In this document: positions 8,907 to 14,885 of the stretch, one piece after another
Position numbering within the stretch: the stretch's first letter is position 1
Layout: every line of letters starts with the position of its first letter
DNA from: an uncultured Collinsella sp.
GTDB lineage: Bacteria; Actinomycetota; Coriobacteriia; Coriobacteriales; Coriobacteriaceae
Length of the DNA: 17,619 nucleotides
Direction of reading: 5' to 3'
Assembly: GCA_958428675.1 (NCBI GenBank)
Contig: CAUAGV010000013.1
Location: 1-17,619 of the forward strand
Notes under the pieces: model-generated
Seen by the model: the letters and a program-made list of their open reading frames with translations, nothing else
What the model was told of the DNA's origin: nothing
Database searches by the model: none
Program-made: the position numbers and the translations under genes

Positions 8907-8915
8907 AGTGTAGCA
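8907..8915 (-). promoter_or_regulatory. Putative extended -10 promoter of the kinase/FHA/cell-wall operon
   Basis: Read on the minus strand this is TGCTACACT, an extended -10 element (TGn plus TACACT), about 80 bases before the kinase ATG. No good -35 hexamer is seen at the usual distance. It sits in the 144-base gap between the kinase and the preceding gene, the only sizeable gap before the operon. The same TGnTACACT form occurs at 14815-14823. Confidence 0.45.
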
Positions 8916-8970
8916 CGCTCGGGCGGATGGCGAGGATAACGGGATGTGAGGCTGCCTGTCTGGCTTGGCC

Positions 8971-9687
8971 TTAGTGCTTCTTCTTGTTCTTCTTCTGCTT
9001 GCGCTGCTTGCCCTTGGTCTCCTGGGGCTTGTCGCCCTGCTTGGCCTCGGCGGCGGCCTTCTCGGCCTTCATTTTCTTCTTCTTGGTCTCGATGCGGAGT
9101 TTTTTGTTGATGCGGGCCTTGAGGAAGGGACCGAACTGCTCGGCATCGCCACGGACGAAGGTGTCCTTGGGGATCGTCACGCCCTGGTCGGCGAACATGG
9201 CCACAAAGATGCGCTCGCCGTCGAGTACGTGGTCGAGCTTGTCAAACGGGAAGAACTGCGACTTGCCGCTCTTGCCCCAAACCATCAGGCCGTCCTCGTT
9301 GGCGGCGACGCGGCGATAGCGGCCACCCATGGACTCGTCGGCCTCGACGGCGTCGATAAAGTCGCGGGCGAGCGTGTGGTGCAGGTTCTTGCTCCACCAG
9401 GCCAAAAAGGCGCCGAACACGATCAGCACGACGCCGAACTTGATCCAGCTGCCGCCGGCCACCAGCATGCCGATGCCGATGAGCGCGGCAATCGCGGCGG
9501 CGACGTACAGGGAGCCACGGCGCCTGGGCGAGGCGACCAGGCGCGCAAAGTCGGTGACGAGGTCGTTTTCGTACTGATACTCGTTGAGGTACAGGATGCC
9601 GTCGTCGGCTGCTGCCTGCGCCTCGAGCGCGACCTCGACCTGGTCGGCTGCTTCGGAGGGAACGAGGTTGCTCTCTGCGTCTGCCAT
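8971..9687 (-). CDS. Two-TM membrane protein with lysine-rich tail, possibly YcxB-like
   Basis: A 238-residue protein of unknown function. Residues 1-58 are acidic and probably cytoplasmic. Two adjacent hydrophobic helices (about 60-78 and 82-98) form a hairpin. The following domain contains SQFFPFDKLDHV and VTIPKDTF, a pattern resembling the YcxB-like C-terminal domain of Gram-positive membrane proteins; this is a resemblance, not a firm assignment. The last 35 residues are strongly lysine-rich and could bind nucleic acid or acidic lipids. The ATG at 9687 has TAGGAG about ten bases upstream. It is divergent from dnaX and in the same direction as the kinase operon, but 144 bases and a candidate promoter separate it from the kinase. 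Confidence 0.85.
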   Translation of the reverse strand: MADAESNLVPSEAADQVEVALEAQAAADDGILYLNEYQYENDLVTDFARLVASPRRRGSLYVAAAIAALIGIGMLVAGGSWIKFGVVLIVFGAFLAWWSKNLHHTLARDFIDAVEADESMGGRYRRVAANEDGLMVWGKSGKSQFFPFDKLDHVLDGERIFVAMFADQGVTIPKDTFVRGDAEQFGPFLKARINKKLRIETKKKKMKAEKAAAEAKQGDKPQETKGKQRKQKKNKKKH

Positions 9688-9727
9688 GCTCTTTGGACTC
9701 CTATCGCGGCGGGCTCGCCGTACGGGT

Positions 9728-9734
9728 TATTATG
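9728..9734. promoter_or_regulatory. Overlapping divergent -10-like elements between dnaX and the minus-strand gene
   Basis: The plus strand reads TATTAT (9728-9733) and the minus strand CATAAT (9729-9734), each one mismatch from TATAAT, in the 115-base divergent region. Neither has a clear -35 hexamer. The plus element would give a dnaX leader of about 60 bases. A second minus-strand candidate, TATACT, lies at 9782-9787. Weak evidence. Confidence 0.3.
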
Positions 9735-9802
9735 AATGCAGTATGCCGTGCGACCGCATGGCCGTCGCGGCAACAAGTCTCAGTATACCCGGGGGAGCAC
9801 CC

Positions 9803-12286
9803 ATGGAATCGTTGTACCGAAAGTATCGCCCGCTCACCTTCGACTCCGTGGTGGGCCAGCAGCATATCGTCTCGACGCTCGAGCACGCTATCACCGAGGG
9901 ACGCCTGTCCCACGCCTACCTGTTCTGCGGACCGCGCGGCACGGGCAAGACCACCATGGCGCGCATCCTTGCCAAGGCGCTGCTGTGCCGCAATGCCGAG
10001 GCGGCGCGCGCCGAGGGTGCAAGCGGCTGCATGCCCGACGGTACTTGCGAGGAGTGCGAGCTCATTGCCGAGGGCAACCACCCCGATGTCTACGAGCTCG
10101 ATGCCGCAAGCCGTACCGGCGTGGACAACGTGCGCGAGGAGATCATCAACTCCGTCAACTTTGCCCCGGTGCGCGGCAAGTACAAGATCTATATCATCGA
10201 CGAGGTCCACATGCTCACGACGGCGGCGTTCAACGCGCTGCTCAAGACGCTTGAGGAGCCGCCGGCACACGTGATCTTTGTGCTGTGCACCACCGACCCG
10301 CAAAAGATTCTGGAGACCATCCTCTCGCGCTGCCAGCGTTTCGATTTCCATCGCATCGGCAACGAGGATATTGAGCATCGCCTGGCATACGTATGCGAGC
10401 AGGAGGGCTTCGATTACGACGACGAGGCGCTCGCCATCGTGGCGCGCCATGCCAAGGGCGGCATGCGCGACGCGCTCTCCACACTGGAGCAGCTGAGCGT
10501 CTTTGGCAACGGTTCTGTGCATGCGGACGACGCCCGCTCGCTTTTAGGCGAGGTTTCGGACCAGATTCTGGGCGAGTTTTCCCGCGCCATTGCCGATCGC
10601 GATGTTGCCGAGCTCTATGGACTGATCCGTGCGCAGGTCGAGGAAGGAAACGACCTGCTGGAGCTGACGCGCGACCTGGTGGCGCATGTGCGTGACGTGT
10701 ACGTTGCCTGCGTTGCCGGTGCCCGTGCCGAGCTGTTTGAGGGCGGCTCCGAGCAGGCCGAGACGCTTGCTGCCGAGGCCGCTGCCTTTGGCGAGCATCC
10801 TGCCGACCGCCTGGCCCGCGTGCTGACGGTGCTCGACGATGCCGCACTGGAGATGAGGGGCGCGAGCGACGTGCGCCTGGTGCTCGAGATTGCCTGTACG
10901 CGTCTGGCACGTCCCGAGGCTGATTTAACGATTGAGGCATTGGCCGAGCGCGTGGCGCGTCTGGAGGCCATGGTTGCCAACGGCGCCGTGCCGGCGAGCG
11001 TGGCTGCTGCTCAGGCCGCCGCGCCTGCAGCATCCGTACCCGCTGCTGCCCAGCAGCCGACGCTGATCTCGGGTGCCCGAGCCGCTACTCCGGCGGCATT
11101 TGCTACCACCGCTGATACGTCCGCGCGCCAGGGCGGTATGCCTTGGGACCGTGGTGCTGCCGCTCCGGCGGCTCAGCCTGCGCCCCGTTCTGCGTCCGTG
11201 TCGGCTTCCAAGCCTGCAGCGTCTGCACCTCAGTCTGCGCCGGCTCCGACGCCTCAGCCCGTTGCAGCCCCCGCGCCTGCCACCGCTCCGGCACCTAAGC
11301 CCCAGCCCAACACCGCCGCCCAGGTTGCTACCGCTGGTGCCGCCGAGACCCCCGCGGTCGAGGATGCCGGTGAGCTCCAGCGCAAATGGGCCGAGGTCGT
11401 CGAACACGTCAAGGCTCGTCAGGCCTCCTACGCAGGGCTTTTGCTCAATGCCCGCGCCACAGCAGACGACGGCTCCAAGCTCACGGTCTCGTTCCCCGCG
11501 GGCTCGACCTTTGCCATCAAGATGCTCGGACGCGCCGACACGCAGTCGGTGGTCCTGCCGACAGTCAGTGCGGTCTTCGGTCGTCGCACCGTCGACTACG
11601 TCCTGGATGGAGGTGGCACGCCGGCTCCTCAACATGAGGAGCATTCTCCATCTGCACGGGCTGCGGCATCTGCGGACCCGCAACCCGTGTCCTCGGCGGC
11701 CCCTGCATCCTCGAACGTCAGCGCGACGCAGCCAAAAGCGGCACCGGTGGCGGCACCGACCCCGTCGGCGCCTGAACCCGCTGCGCCCAAACAGGCTGCT
11801 CCGGTCCCCGCGCCCAAGCCCGCCGCCGCGCCTGCGCCCAAGTCATCCGACCTGGGCAAAGCCCCCTGGCTGCGCTCCGACAACCCCGCTGGCGCTCCTG
11901 CCACGGGCAAGCTCCCGACCGAGCCCGCACCCCGAGCGCTCGAGCGCGCGTCCGCTCCCAAGGCTCAGCCGTCTGCGCAGTCTGCACCGTGGGAATCCGA
12001 GCAGGTGCCCTACGATGACGCCATGGTCGGCGGCTTTGCAGGCGATGCGAGCGGGGACGATCTGCCTCCGTTCGACGTGCCGGGTGCGACGCCCGCGCCC
12101 AAGCCCGCTGCAACTGCCCCCAAAGAGGAGGACGCTCCTGCAGCTCCCTGGGAGTCCAACCCCGGCGCGGGCAGTCCCTTCGGCCATCAGGGCGCAGCCC
12201 CAAGCATCCCGCAGACCGAGGACGAGGCCAAAGCCCTCATCCGCAGCGTCTTCGGTCAGGCCACCATCTTCAAGCCGGTGGAGTAG
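9803..12286 (+). CDS. dnaX: DNA polymerase III subunit gamma/tau
   Basis: Clamp-loader ATPase of the replicative polymerase. The N-terminal AAA+ module (about 1-245) has Walker A GPRGTGKT (43-50), a zinc-binding set C62, C76, C82, C85, Walker B IIDEVH (D133-E134), sensor 1 around CTTDPQK, the arginine-finger region LSRCQRF and sensor 2 GGMRDALS. Domain III follows to about 370. A conserved C-terminal domain lies at about 520-605 (W529 region), flanked by two long Pro/Ala-rich, probably disordered stretches (about 380-515 and 608-800) holding four PW motifs. The chain ends in a short conserved-looking segment with SVFGQA. At 827 residues it is long for the family because of these linkers. I chose the ATG at 9803 because GGGGGAG lies 5 bases upstream and MESLYRKYRP is the typical family start; the frame stays open further upstream. 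No frameshift signal for a short gamma form was found. Confidence 0.97.
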   Translation: MESLYRKYRPLTFDSVVGQQHIVSTLEHAITEGRLSHAYLFCGPRGTGKTTMARILAKALLCRNAEAARAEGASGCMPDGTCEECELIAEGNHPDVYELDAASRTGVDNVREEIINSVNFAPVRGKYKIYIIDEVHMLTTAAFNALLKTLEEPPAHVIFVLCTTDPQKILETILSRCQRFDFHRIGNEDIEHRLAYVCEQEGFDYDDEALAIVARHAKGGMRDALSTLEQLSVFGNGSVHADDARSLLGEVSDQILGEFSRAIADRDVAELYGLIRAQVEEGNDLLELTRDLVAHVRDVYVACVAGARAELFEGGSEQAETLAAEAAAFGEHPADRLARVLTVLDDAALEMRGASDVRLVLEIACTRLARPEADLTIEALAERVARLEAMVANGAVPASVAAAQAAAPAASVPAAAQQPTLISGARAATPAAFATTADTSARQGGMPWDRGAAAPAAQPAPRSASVSASKPAASAPQSAPAPTPQPVAAPAPATAPAPKPQPNTAAQVATAGAAETPAVEDAGELQRKWAEVVEHVKARQASYAGLLLNARATADDGSKLTVSFPAGSTFAIKMLGRADTQSVVLPTVSAVFGRRTVDYVLDGGGTPAPQHEEHSPSARAAASADPQPVSSAAPASSNVSATQPKAAPVAAPTPSAPEPAAPKQAAPVPAPKPAAAPAPKSSDLGKAPWLRSDNPAGAPATGKLPTEPAPRALERASAPKAQPSAQSAPWESEQVPYDDAMVGGFAGDASGDDLPPFDVPGATPAPKPAATAPKEEDAPAAPWESNPGAGSPFGHQGAAPSIPQTEDEAKALIRSVFGQATIFKPVE

Positions 12287-12299
12287 CTGTACAGGCGGG

Positions 12300-12305
12300 T
12301 ATACT
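12300..12305 (+). promoter_or_regulatory. Putative -10 element for the small gene pair
   Basis: TATACT, one mismatch from consensus, lies 13 bases after the dnaX stop and 35 bases before the next ATG. There is no clear -35 hexamer. The pair could equally be read through from dnaX, since no terminator lies between them. The 11-mer CGGGTATACTG around it recurs inverted at 9781-9791. Confidence 0.3.
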
Positions 12306-12340
12306 GCTCAAGAAGAGACGTCTTTGAACGGAGCGAGCTT

Positions 12341-12601
12341 ATGATGTGGGAATATGTCCGCCTTGAGGACGATACGCAAGTTTCGTATTCCGAAGTCCGT
12401 GAGGACAATACGGTGAAGGTCGTTGTGGAGCGCCCACGCGATTGGGGTTTTGACACGGCGGAGTGCATCTTGCCGGCATTCAATTGGGTGTCGCACGAGG
12501 GCTTTAGCGAAGCAGACCTCAAAGAACTCGATGATTTTGTACGCAACAACGCCCCGCTCATTTTGCGTTTTGCTTACGAAGGCGGACGGGTCTATGCCTA
12601 G
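12341..12601 (+). CDS. Small protein of unknown function paired with a DUF4160 protein
   Basis: An 86-residue soluble protein, no TM segment, rather acidic. It begins MMWEYVRLEDDTQVSYSE and has a central ERPRDWGFDTAECILP segment; I do not recognise a named family, and it does not look like DUF2442, the more usual DUF4160 partner. The start is supported by GGAG seven bases before the ATG. Its last 8 bases overlap the start of the next gene (12594-12601), so the two are probably made together. DUF4160 genes are often found in such two-gene units, which has led to suggestions of toxin-antitoxin-like function; that is inference here. Confidence 0.8.
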   Translation: MMWEYVRLEDDTQVSYSEVREDNTVKVVVERPRDWGFDTAECILPAFNWVSHEGFSEADLKELDDFVRNNAPLILRFAYEGGRVYA

Positions 12602-12866
12602 TCTTTTCCGACTCGGGCCGTACATCATCTTTTTCTGGACAGGGGAGAACGGCGAGCCCGTCCATGTTCATATCGCGGTCAAGCGCCCCACCGCCGAGGC
12701 GACCAAGATATGGCTTACCCGCTCCGGCGGATGCAAGCTGGCCCATAACAAGGGCGATATTCCTGCTCGGGATTTACGCGATATCATGCAGTTTGTTTCA
12801 TCTAACCATGCGCTGATTTGCAAACGCTGGAAAGAAACAACCGGTGGGCTGTCGTTTTACTGTTGA
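12594..12866 (+). CDS. DUF4160 domain protein
   Basis: A 90-residue protein beginning MPSLFRLGPYIIFFW and containing the family-like EPVHVHI segment (compare the PPHVHV core of DUF4160), followed by an alternating beta-rich stretch and a C-terminal helix with RDLRDIMQFV and a conserved-looking Trp. The biochemical function of DUF4160 is unknown; the paired histidines of the HVH core could bind metal or act in catalysis. The ATG at 12594 is chosen because the family begins with this methionine; the frame is open further upstream, but that part lies inside the preceding gene in another frame. It overlaps that gene by 8 bases. Confidence 0.85.
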   Translation: MPSLFRLGPYIIFFWTGENGEPVHVHIAVKRPTAEATKIWLTRSGGCKLAHNKGDIPARDLRDIMQFVSSNHALICKRWKETTGGLSFYC

Positions 12867-12888
12867 GAATCGCTTGCTGGGCTTAGGA

Positions 12889-12915
12889 CCCCTAGCCCTT
12901 TAGGGGCTCTTTATT
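12889..12915. terminator. Possible shared terminator between convergent genes
   Basis: CCCCTA (12889-12894) pairs with TAGGGG (12901-12906) around a six-base loop, followed on the plus strand by CTCTTTATT. The hairpin lies 23 bases after the DUF4160 stop and covers the stop codon of the convergent minus-strand gene. The U-tract is weak, so termination would be inefficient. Confidence 0.4.
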
Positions 12916-13368
12916 CGGGCGCATTTGAATTTCGGACATGTGTAGCGTGGTGCCGCGTGTCTCGCATTCGAGCAGGCAGATGCGTGACGGTCGGCCTAGG
13001 GTGCTGAGGTCGACACGATACGTCGCGCGGCTGTCCGTGTACTCGACTTGCTCGGCGTCGAGGGTTGCTCCGATTGTCAAGAAAGCGCCTGGTTCGGCAC
13101 CGACAATCTTGGAGTCCTTTATCTTGACCTTGAACTCTTGGTAGAGGGACGGGCTGTTGTAGTAAATGGTTCGGGTTCCATCGGTGCACTCATCGGTCGC
13201 TTCCCATTTGACGGTGGGCTGGTCCGAGCTGGTTATCAGCAGTTCTGCTCCAAAGGCTATAGCATGGGTGATGACAACCAGTAATGCCCAGCCGACAAAG
13301 AGATAGAGAACCACATATGCAACGGGGTGTTTTGAGCGGATGTTTTGGAGCGCGTCGGGGGCATTCAT
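12892..13368 (-). CDS. Single-TM protein of unknown function
   Basis: A 158-residue protein with one N-terminal TM helix (about 16-45) and an external domain of roughly 110 residues that looks beta-rich, with Cys residues in ATDECTDG and ICLLECETRG that could form a disulfide. No family recognised. The start is well supported: GGAGGTG lies a few bases before the ATG and a perfect TATAAT is about 36 bases before it. It is transcribed on its own, converging on the DUF4160 pair and diverging from ybaB. It may be an accessory gene; its base composition is less GC-rich than dnaX. Confidence 0.82.
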   Translation of the reverse strand: MNAPDALQNIRSKHPVAYVVLYLFVGWALLVVITHAIAFGAELLITSSDQPTVKWEATDECTDGTRTIYYNSPSLYQEFKVKIKDSKIVGAEPGAFLTIGATLDAEQVEYTDSRATYRVDLSTLGRPSRICLLECETRGTTLHMSEIQMRPNKEPLKG

Positions 13369-13403
13369 GGGGGCACCTCCAAATTGCTGTCTGTGACAAT
13401 CAA

Positions 13404-13409
13404 ATTATA
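13404..13409 (-). promoter_or_regulatory. -10 element (TATAAT) of the single-TM orphan gene
   Basis: A perfect TATAAT on the minus strand about 36 bases before the ATG, giving a leader of about 30 bases that contains GGAGGTG. No matching -35 hexamer is obvious 16-18 bases upstream. Confidence 0.6.
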
Positions 13410-13512
13410 CCCTGCCATCATGAGCGCCGCCTCGAGCAGCGGTTCGGCATTTTGTTATCTAGCTGGATGCAGAAAATGTCGGATTCCGGCTCTACAAGAT
13501 TTAGCTTTCAAT

Positions 13513-13547
13513 ATTATGCAGATGCGAATTATTCAACTTCGCATAAT
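13513..13547. repeat. Nested inverted repeat upstream of ybaB
   Basis: ATGCGAA (13522-13528) and TTCGCAT (13538-13544) form a 7-bp stem with a 9-base loop. In addition ATTATGC (13513-13519) can pair with GCATAAT (13541-13547), an alternative partner for the same right arm. A shorter GTGC/GCAC hairpin follows near 13554-13566. No T-run follows, so an operator or a structured RNA is more likely than a terminator. Confidence 0.55.
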
Positions 13548-13625
13548 CTTTGGGTGCGGTTTGCACTCCAGGACATGTATATCGACTGAGGTAGCGTGTC
13601 CGCCCCGCTCTCTGGCTTCGCGCCG

Positions 13626-13634
13626 TGGTACGAT
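13626..13634 (+). promoter_or_regulatory. Possible extended -10 promoter of ybaB-recR
   Basis: TGGTACGAT (TGn plus TACGAT) about 75 bases before the ybaB ATG. No convincing -35 hexamer. It is the best candidate in the interval. Confidence 0.35.
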
Positions 13635-13709
13635 TTTTGAGTTTGAAAGTCCCGCCGTGCTCCGGCTGCCCTTGCAGCTCGGCGCGCGGCCGCACGTAAA
13701 GGAGCCATC

Positions 13710-14030
13710 ATGGCCGGTATGAACATGCAGCAGATGATGAAGCAGGCCCGCAAGATGCAGGAGCAGCTTGCCGCCGCGCAGGAGAACCTCAAGTCCCAGA
13801 CCGTCGACGCCTCTGCCGGCGGCGGTATGGTCAAGGTGACCGTTAACGGCGAGATGGAGCTCGTCAACCTTACCATCGACCCCGATGCCCTCGATCCCGA
13901 GGACGTCGATATGCTGCAGGACATGATCATGGCTGCCGTCAACGAGGCCGTCCGCGGCGTCAACGAGCTCGCCAACAAGCAGATGGGCGCCATCACCGGC
14001 GGCCTCAACATCCCGGGCATGCCGTTCTAA
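13710..14030 (+). CDS. ybaB: YbaB/EbfC nucleoid-associated protein
   Basis: A 106-residue DNA-binding protein that acts as a dimer on the nucleoid. Typical family layout: Met/Gln-rich N-terminal helix (MNMQQMMKQARKMQEQL), a short beta segment VKVTVNGEMELVNLTIDP, and a C-terminal helix ending in a glycine-rich tail with a proline and final Phe. The ATG is preceded by AAAGGAG with a five-base spacer. It lies 13 bases upstream of recR, the standard ybaB-recR arrangement; in many bacteria dnaX is directly upstream, but here about 1.4 kb of accessory genes separates them. Confidence 0.96.
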   Translation: MAGMNMQQMMKQARKMQEQLAAAQENLKSQTVDASAGGGMVKVTVNGEMELVNLTIDPDALDPEDVDMLQDMIMAAVNEAVRGVNELANKQMGAITGGLNIPGMPF

Positions 14031-14043
14031 GACACGCATATAT

Positions 14044-14640
14044 ATGAGTGCGAATCACAGTCTGCAAAAACTGCTCGATGAGCTGGGCCGCCTGCCGGGC
14101 ATTGGTCCCAAGTCAGCTCAGCGCATCGCCTATTACCTGTTGGAGGCTGACGCCGAGGAGGCGCGCCGCCTGGCCGAGGCCATCCTGGAGGTCAAGCAGG
14201 AGGTCCACTTTTGCAGCCGTTGCTTTAACTACGCCACGGCCGACGAGTGCTCCATCTGTCAGGATTCGATGCGCGACACCACTCGCATTTGCGTGGTGGG
14301 CGAGCCGCGCGATGTCCAGGCGATCGAGCGCACGGGCAGCTACCACGGTCTCTACCACGTATTGGGCGGCGTGATCAGTCCCATGGACAAGATTGGCCCC
14401 GAGCAGCTGCACATTCGCGAGCTGCTGGCACGCTTGGGCCACGAGGACATCCACGAGGTCATCATCGCCACCAACCCCAATATTGAGGGCGAGACCACGG
14501 CGAGCTATCTGGCCCGCACTATCAAGCCGCTGGGCGTCGAGGTATCGCGTCTGGCGAGCGGCCTGCCCGTGGGCGGCGACCTGGAGTATGCCGACGAGCT
14601 TACGCTTGGCCGCGCCATCGAGGCCCGTCGCGCGATTTAG
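14044..14640 (+). CDS. recR: Recombination protein RecR
   Basis: RecR works with RecO (and RecF) to load RecA on gapped or SSB-coated DNA. The 198-residue length is standard. Seen in order: N-terminal helix-hairpin-helix (LPGIGPKSAQR, 17-27), zinc finger with C57, C60, C69, C72, a Toprim domain (about 80-175) including VVGEPRD and ATNPNIEGE, and the C-terminal motif RLASGLPVGGDLEYAD. It follows ybaB by 13 bases with no recognisable Shine-Dalgarno sequence before the ATG, so it probably depends on translation or reinitiation from ybaB. Confidence 0.97.
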   Translation: MSANHSLQKLLDELGRLPGIGPKSAQRIAYYLLEADAEEARRLAEAILEVKQEVHFCSRCFNYATADECSICQDSMRDTTRICVVGEPRDVQAIERTGSYHGLYHVLGGVISPMDKIGPEQLHIRELLARLGHEDIHEVIIATNPNIEGETTASYLARTIKPLGVEVSRLASGLPVGGDLEYADELTLGRAIEARRAI

Positions 14641-14677
14641 GTGGCGAGCCTGCCCCTGCCGTATGTTCTCCTCGCGA

Positions 14678-14707
14678 CGCACGGGGTAGCCATAATTTCC
14701 CCGTGCG
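14678..14707 (+). terminator. Strong 9-bp hairpin after recR
   Basis: CGCACGGGG (14678-14686) pairs perfectly with CCCCGTGCG (14699-14707) around a 12-base AT-rich loop, 37 bases after the recR stop. A following T-run is lacking (ACTGTGAGTTTGTTG), so it may be a weak terminator, an RNA 3' stabiliser, or part of the leader structure of the next gene. Confidence 0.45.
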
Positions 14708-14715
14708 ACTGTGAG

Positions 14716-14731
14716 TTTGTTGTGCAACAAA
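14716..14731. promoter_or_regulatory. Inverted repeat A, candidate operator (GTTGTGCAAC core)
   Basis: TTTGTTG and CAACAAA flank a two-base centre. The core GTTGTGCAAC matches site B at 14792-14801 in nine of ten positions. The centre lies 73 bp upstream of the centre of site B. Confidence 0.45.
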
Positions 14732-14791
14732 GATGCTTCGTATCCGCTTATCGCATGGATGCTTTCGCTCGCATCCTTAATTTGCCCATTC

Positions 14792-14801
14792 GTTGCGCAA
14801 C
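14792..14801. promoter_or_regulatory. Palindrome B, candidate operator overlapping the -35 region
   Basis: GTTGCGCAAC is a perfect 10-bp palindrome placed 13 bases before the extended -10 element at 14815, where a bound protein would meet RNA polymerase. Confidence 0.45.
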
Positions 14802-14814
14802 CTTTTGGGTTCGC

Positions 14815-14823
14815 TGATACACT
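14815..14823 (+). promoter_or_regulatory. Putative extended -10 promoter of the membrane protein/kinase operon
   Basis: TGATACACT (TGn plus TACACT), the same form as at 8907-8915. Transcription would start near 14830, giving a leader of about 55 bases. TTGCGC at 14793-14798 is a possible -35 but at a long 19-base spacing. Confidence 0.45.
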
Positions 14824-14845
14824 CAAATATGGATTTGAATGAATG

Positions 14846-14870
14846 CGCCGCTTCTGAGCGGCGTGTTTTT
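14846..14870 (+). terminator. Terminator-like hairpin in the leader, possible attenuator
   Basis: CGCCGCT (14846-14852) and AGCGGCG (14857-14863) form a 7-bp stem with a TCTG tetraloop, extendable by two G-U pairs, followed by five T (14866-14870). It ends just before GGAGGAG and the ATG at 14886. If the promoter at 14815 is right, this terminator lies inside the leader. A small hairpin, TCAAAT/ATTTGA (14823-14838), lies just before it. Confidence 0.6.
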
Positions 14871-14885
14871 GTTGGAGGAGAACGC

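Larger units (their letters stand above)
13369..13709. other. Divergent intergenic region (341 bases), no gene supported
   Basis: Lies between the minus-strand orphan gene and ybaB. It holds the orphan's promoter, an AT-richer stretch (about 13440-13560) with a nested inverted repeat, a candidate ybaB promoter at 13626-13634 and the ybaB ribosome binding site. Open frames crossing it lack a ribosome binding site and resemble no family, so I list no gene here. Confidence 0.6.

Noticed and set aside
9584..9802. Upstream extension of the dnaX frame
   Set aside because: The family starts at MESLYRKYRP, with a good ribosome binding site just before 9803; the extension overlaps the divergent gene.
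9688..9802. SRP RNA or tRNA next to dnaX, as in some Gram-positives
   Set aside because: Only 115 bases, no GGAAGCAGC-type SRP core and no tRNA T-arm.
10900..12100. Programmed frameshift in dnaX making a short gamma subunit
   Set aside because: No A-AAA-AAG-like slippery run followed by a stem was found in the linker region.
12423..12593. N-terminal extension of the DUF4160 protein
   Set aside because: Lies within the preceding gene in another frame, and the DUF4160 family begins at the MPSLFRLG methionine.
13284..13589. Plus-strand open frame of 101 codons in the divergent region
   Set aside because: No ribosome binding site, begins inside the orphan gene on the other strand, and no recognisable sequence.
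14829..14885. In-frame upstream ATG for the linker-bearing membrane protein
   Set aside because: No Shine-Dalgarno sequence before 14829, it would run through the terminator-like hairpin, and the ATG at 14886 has a strong GGAGGAG.
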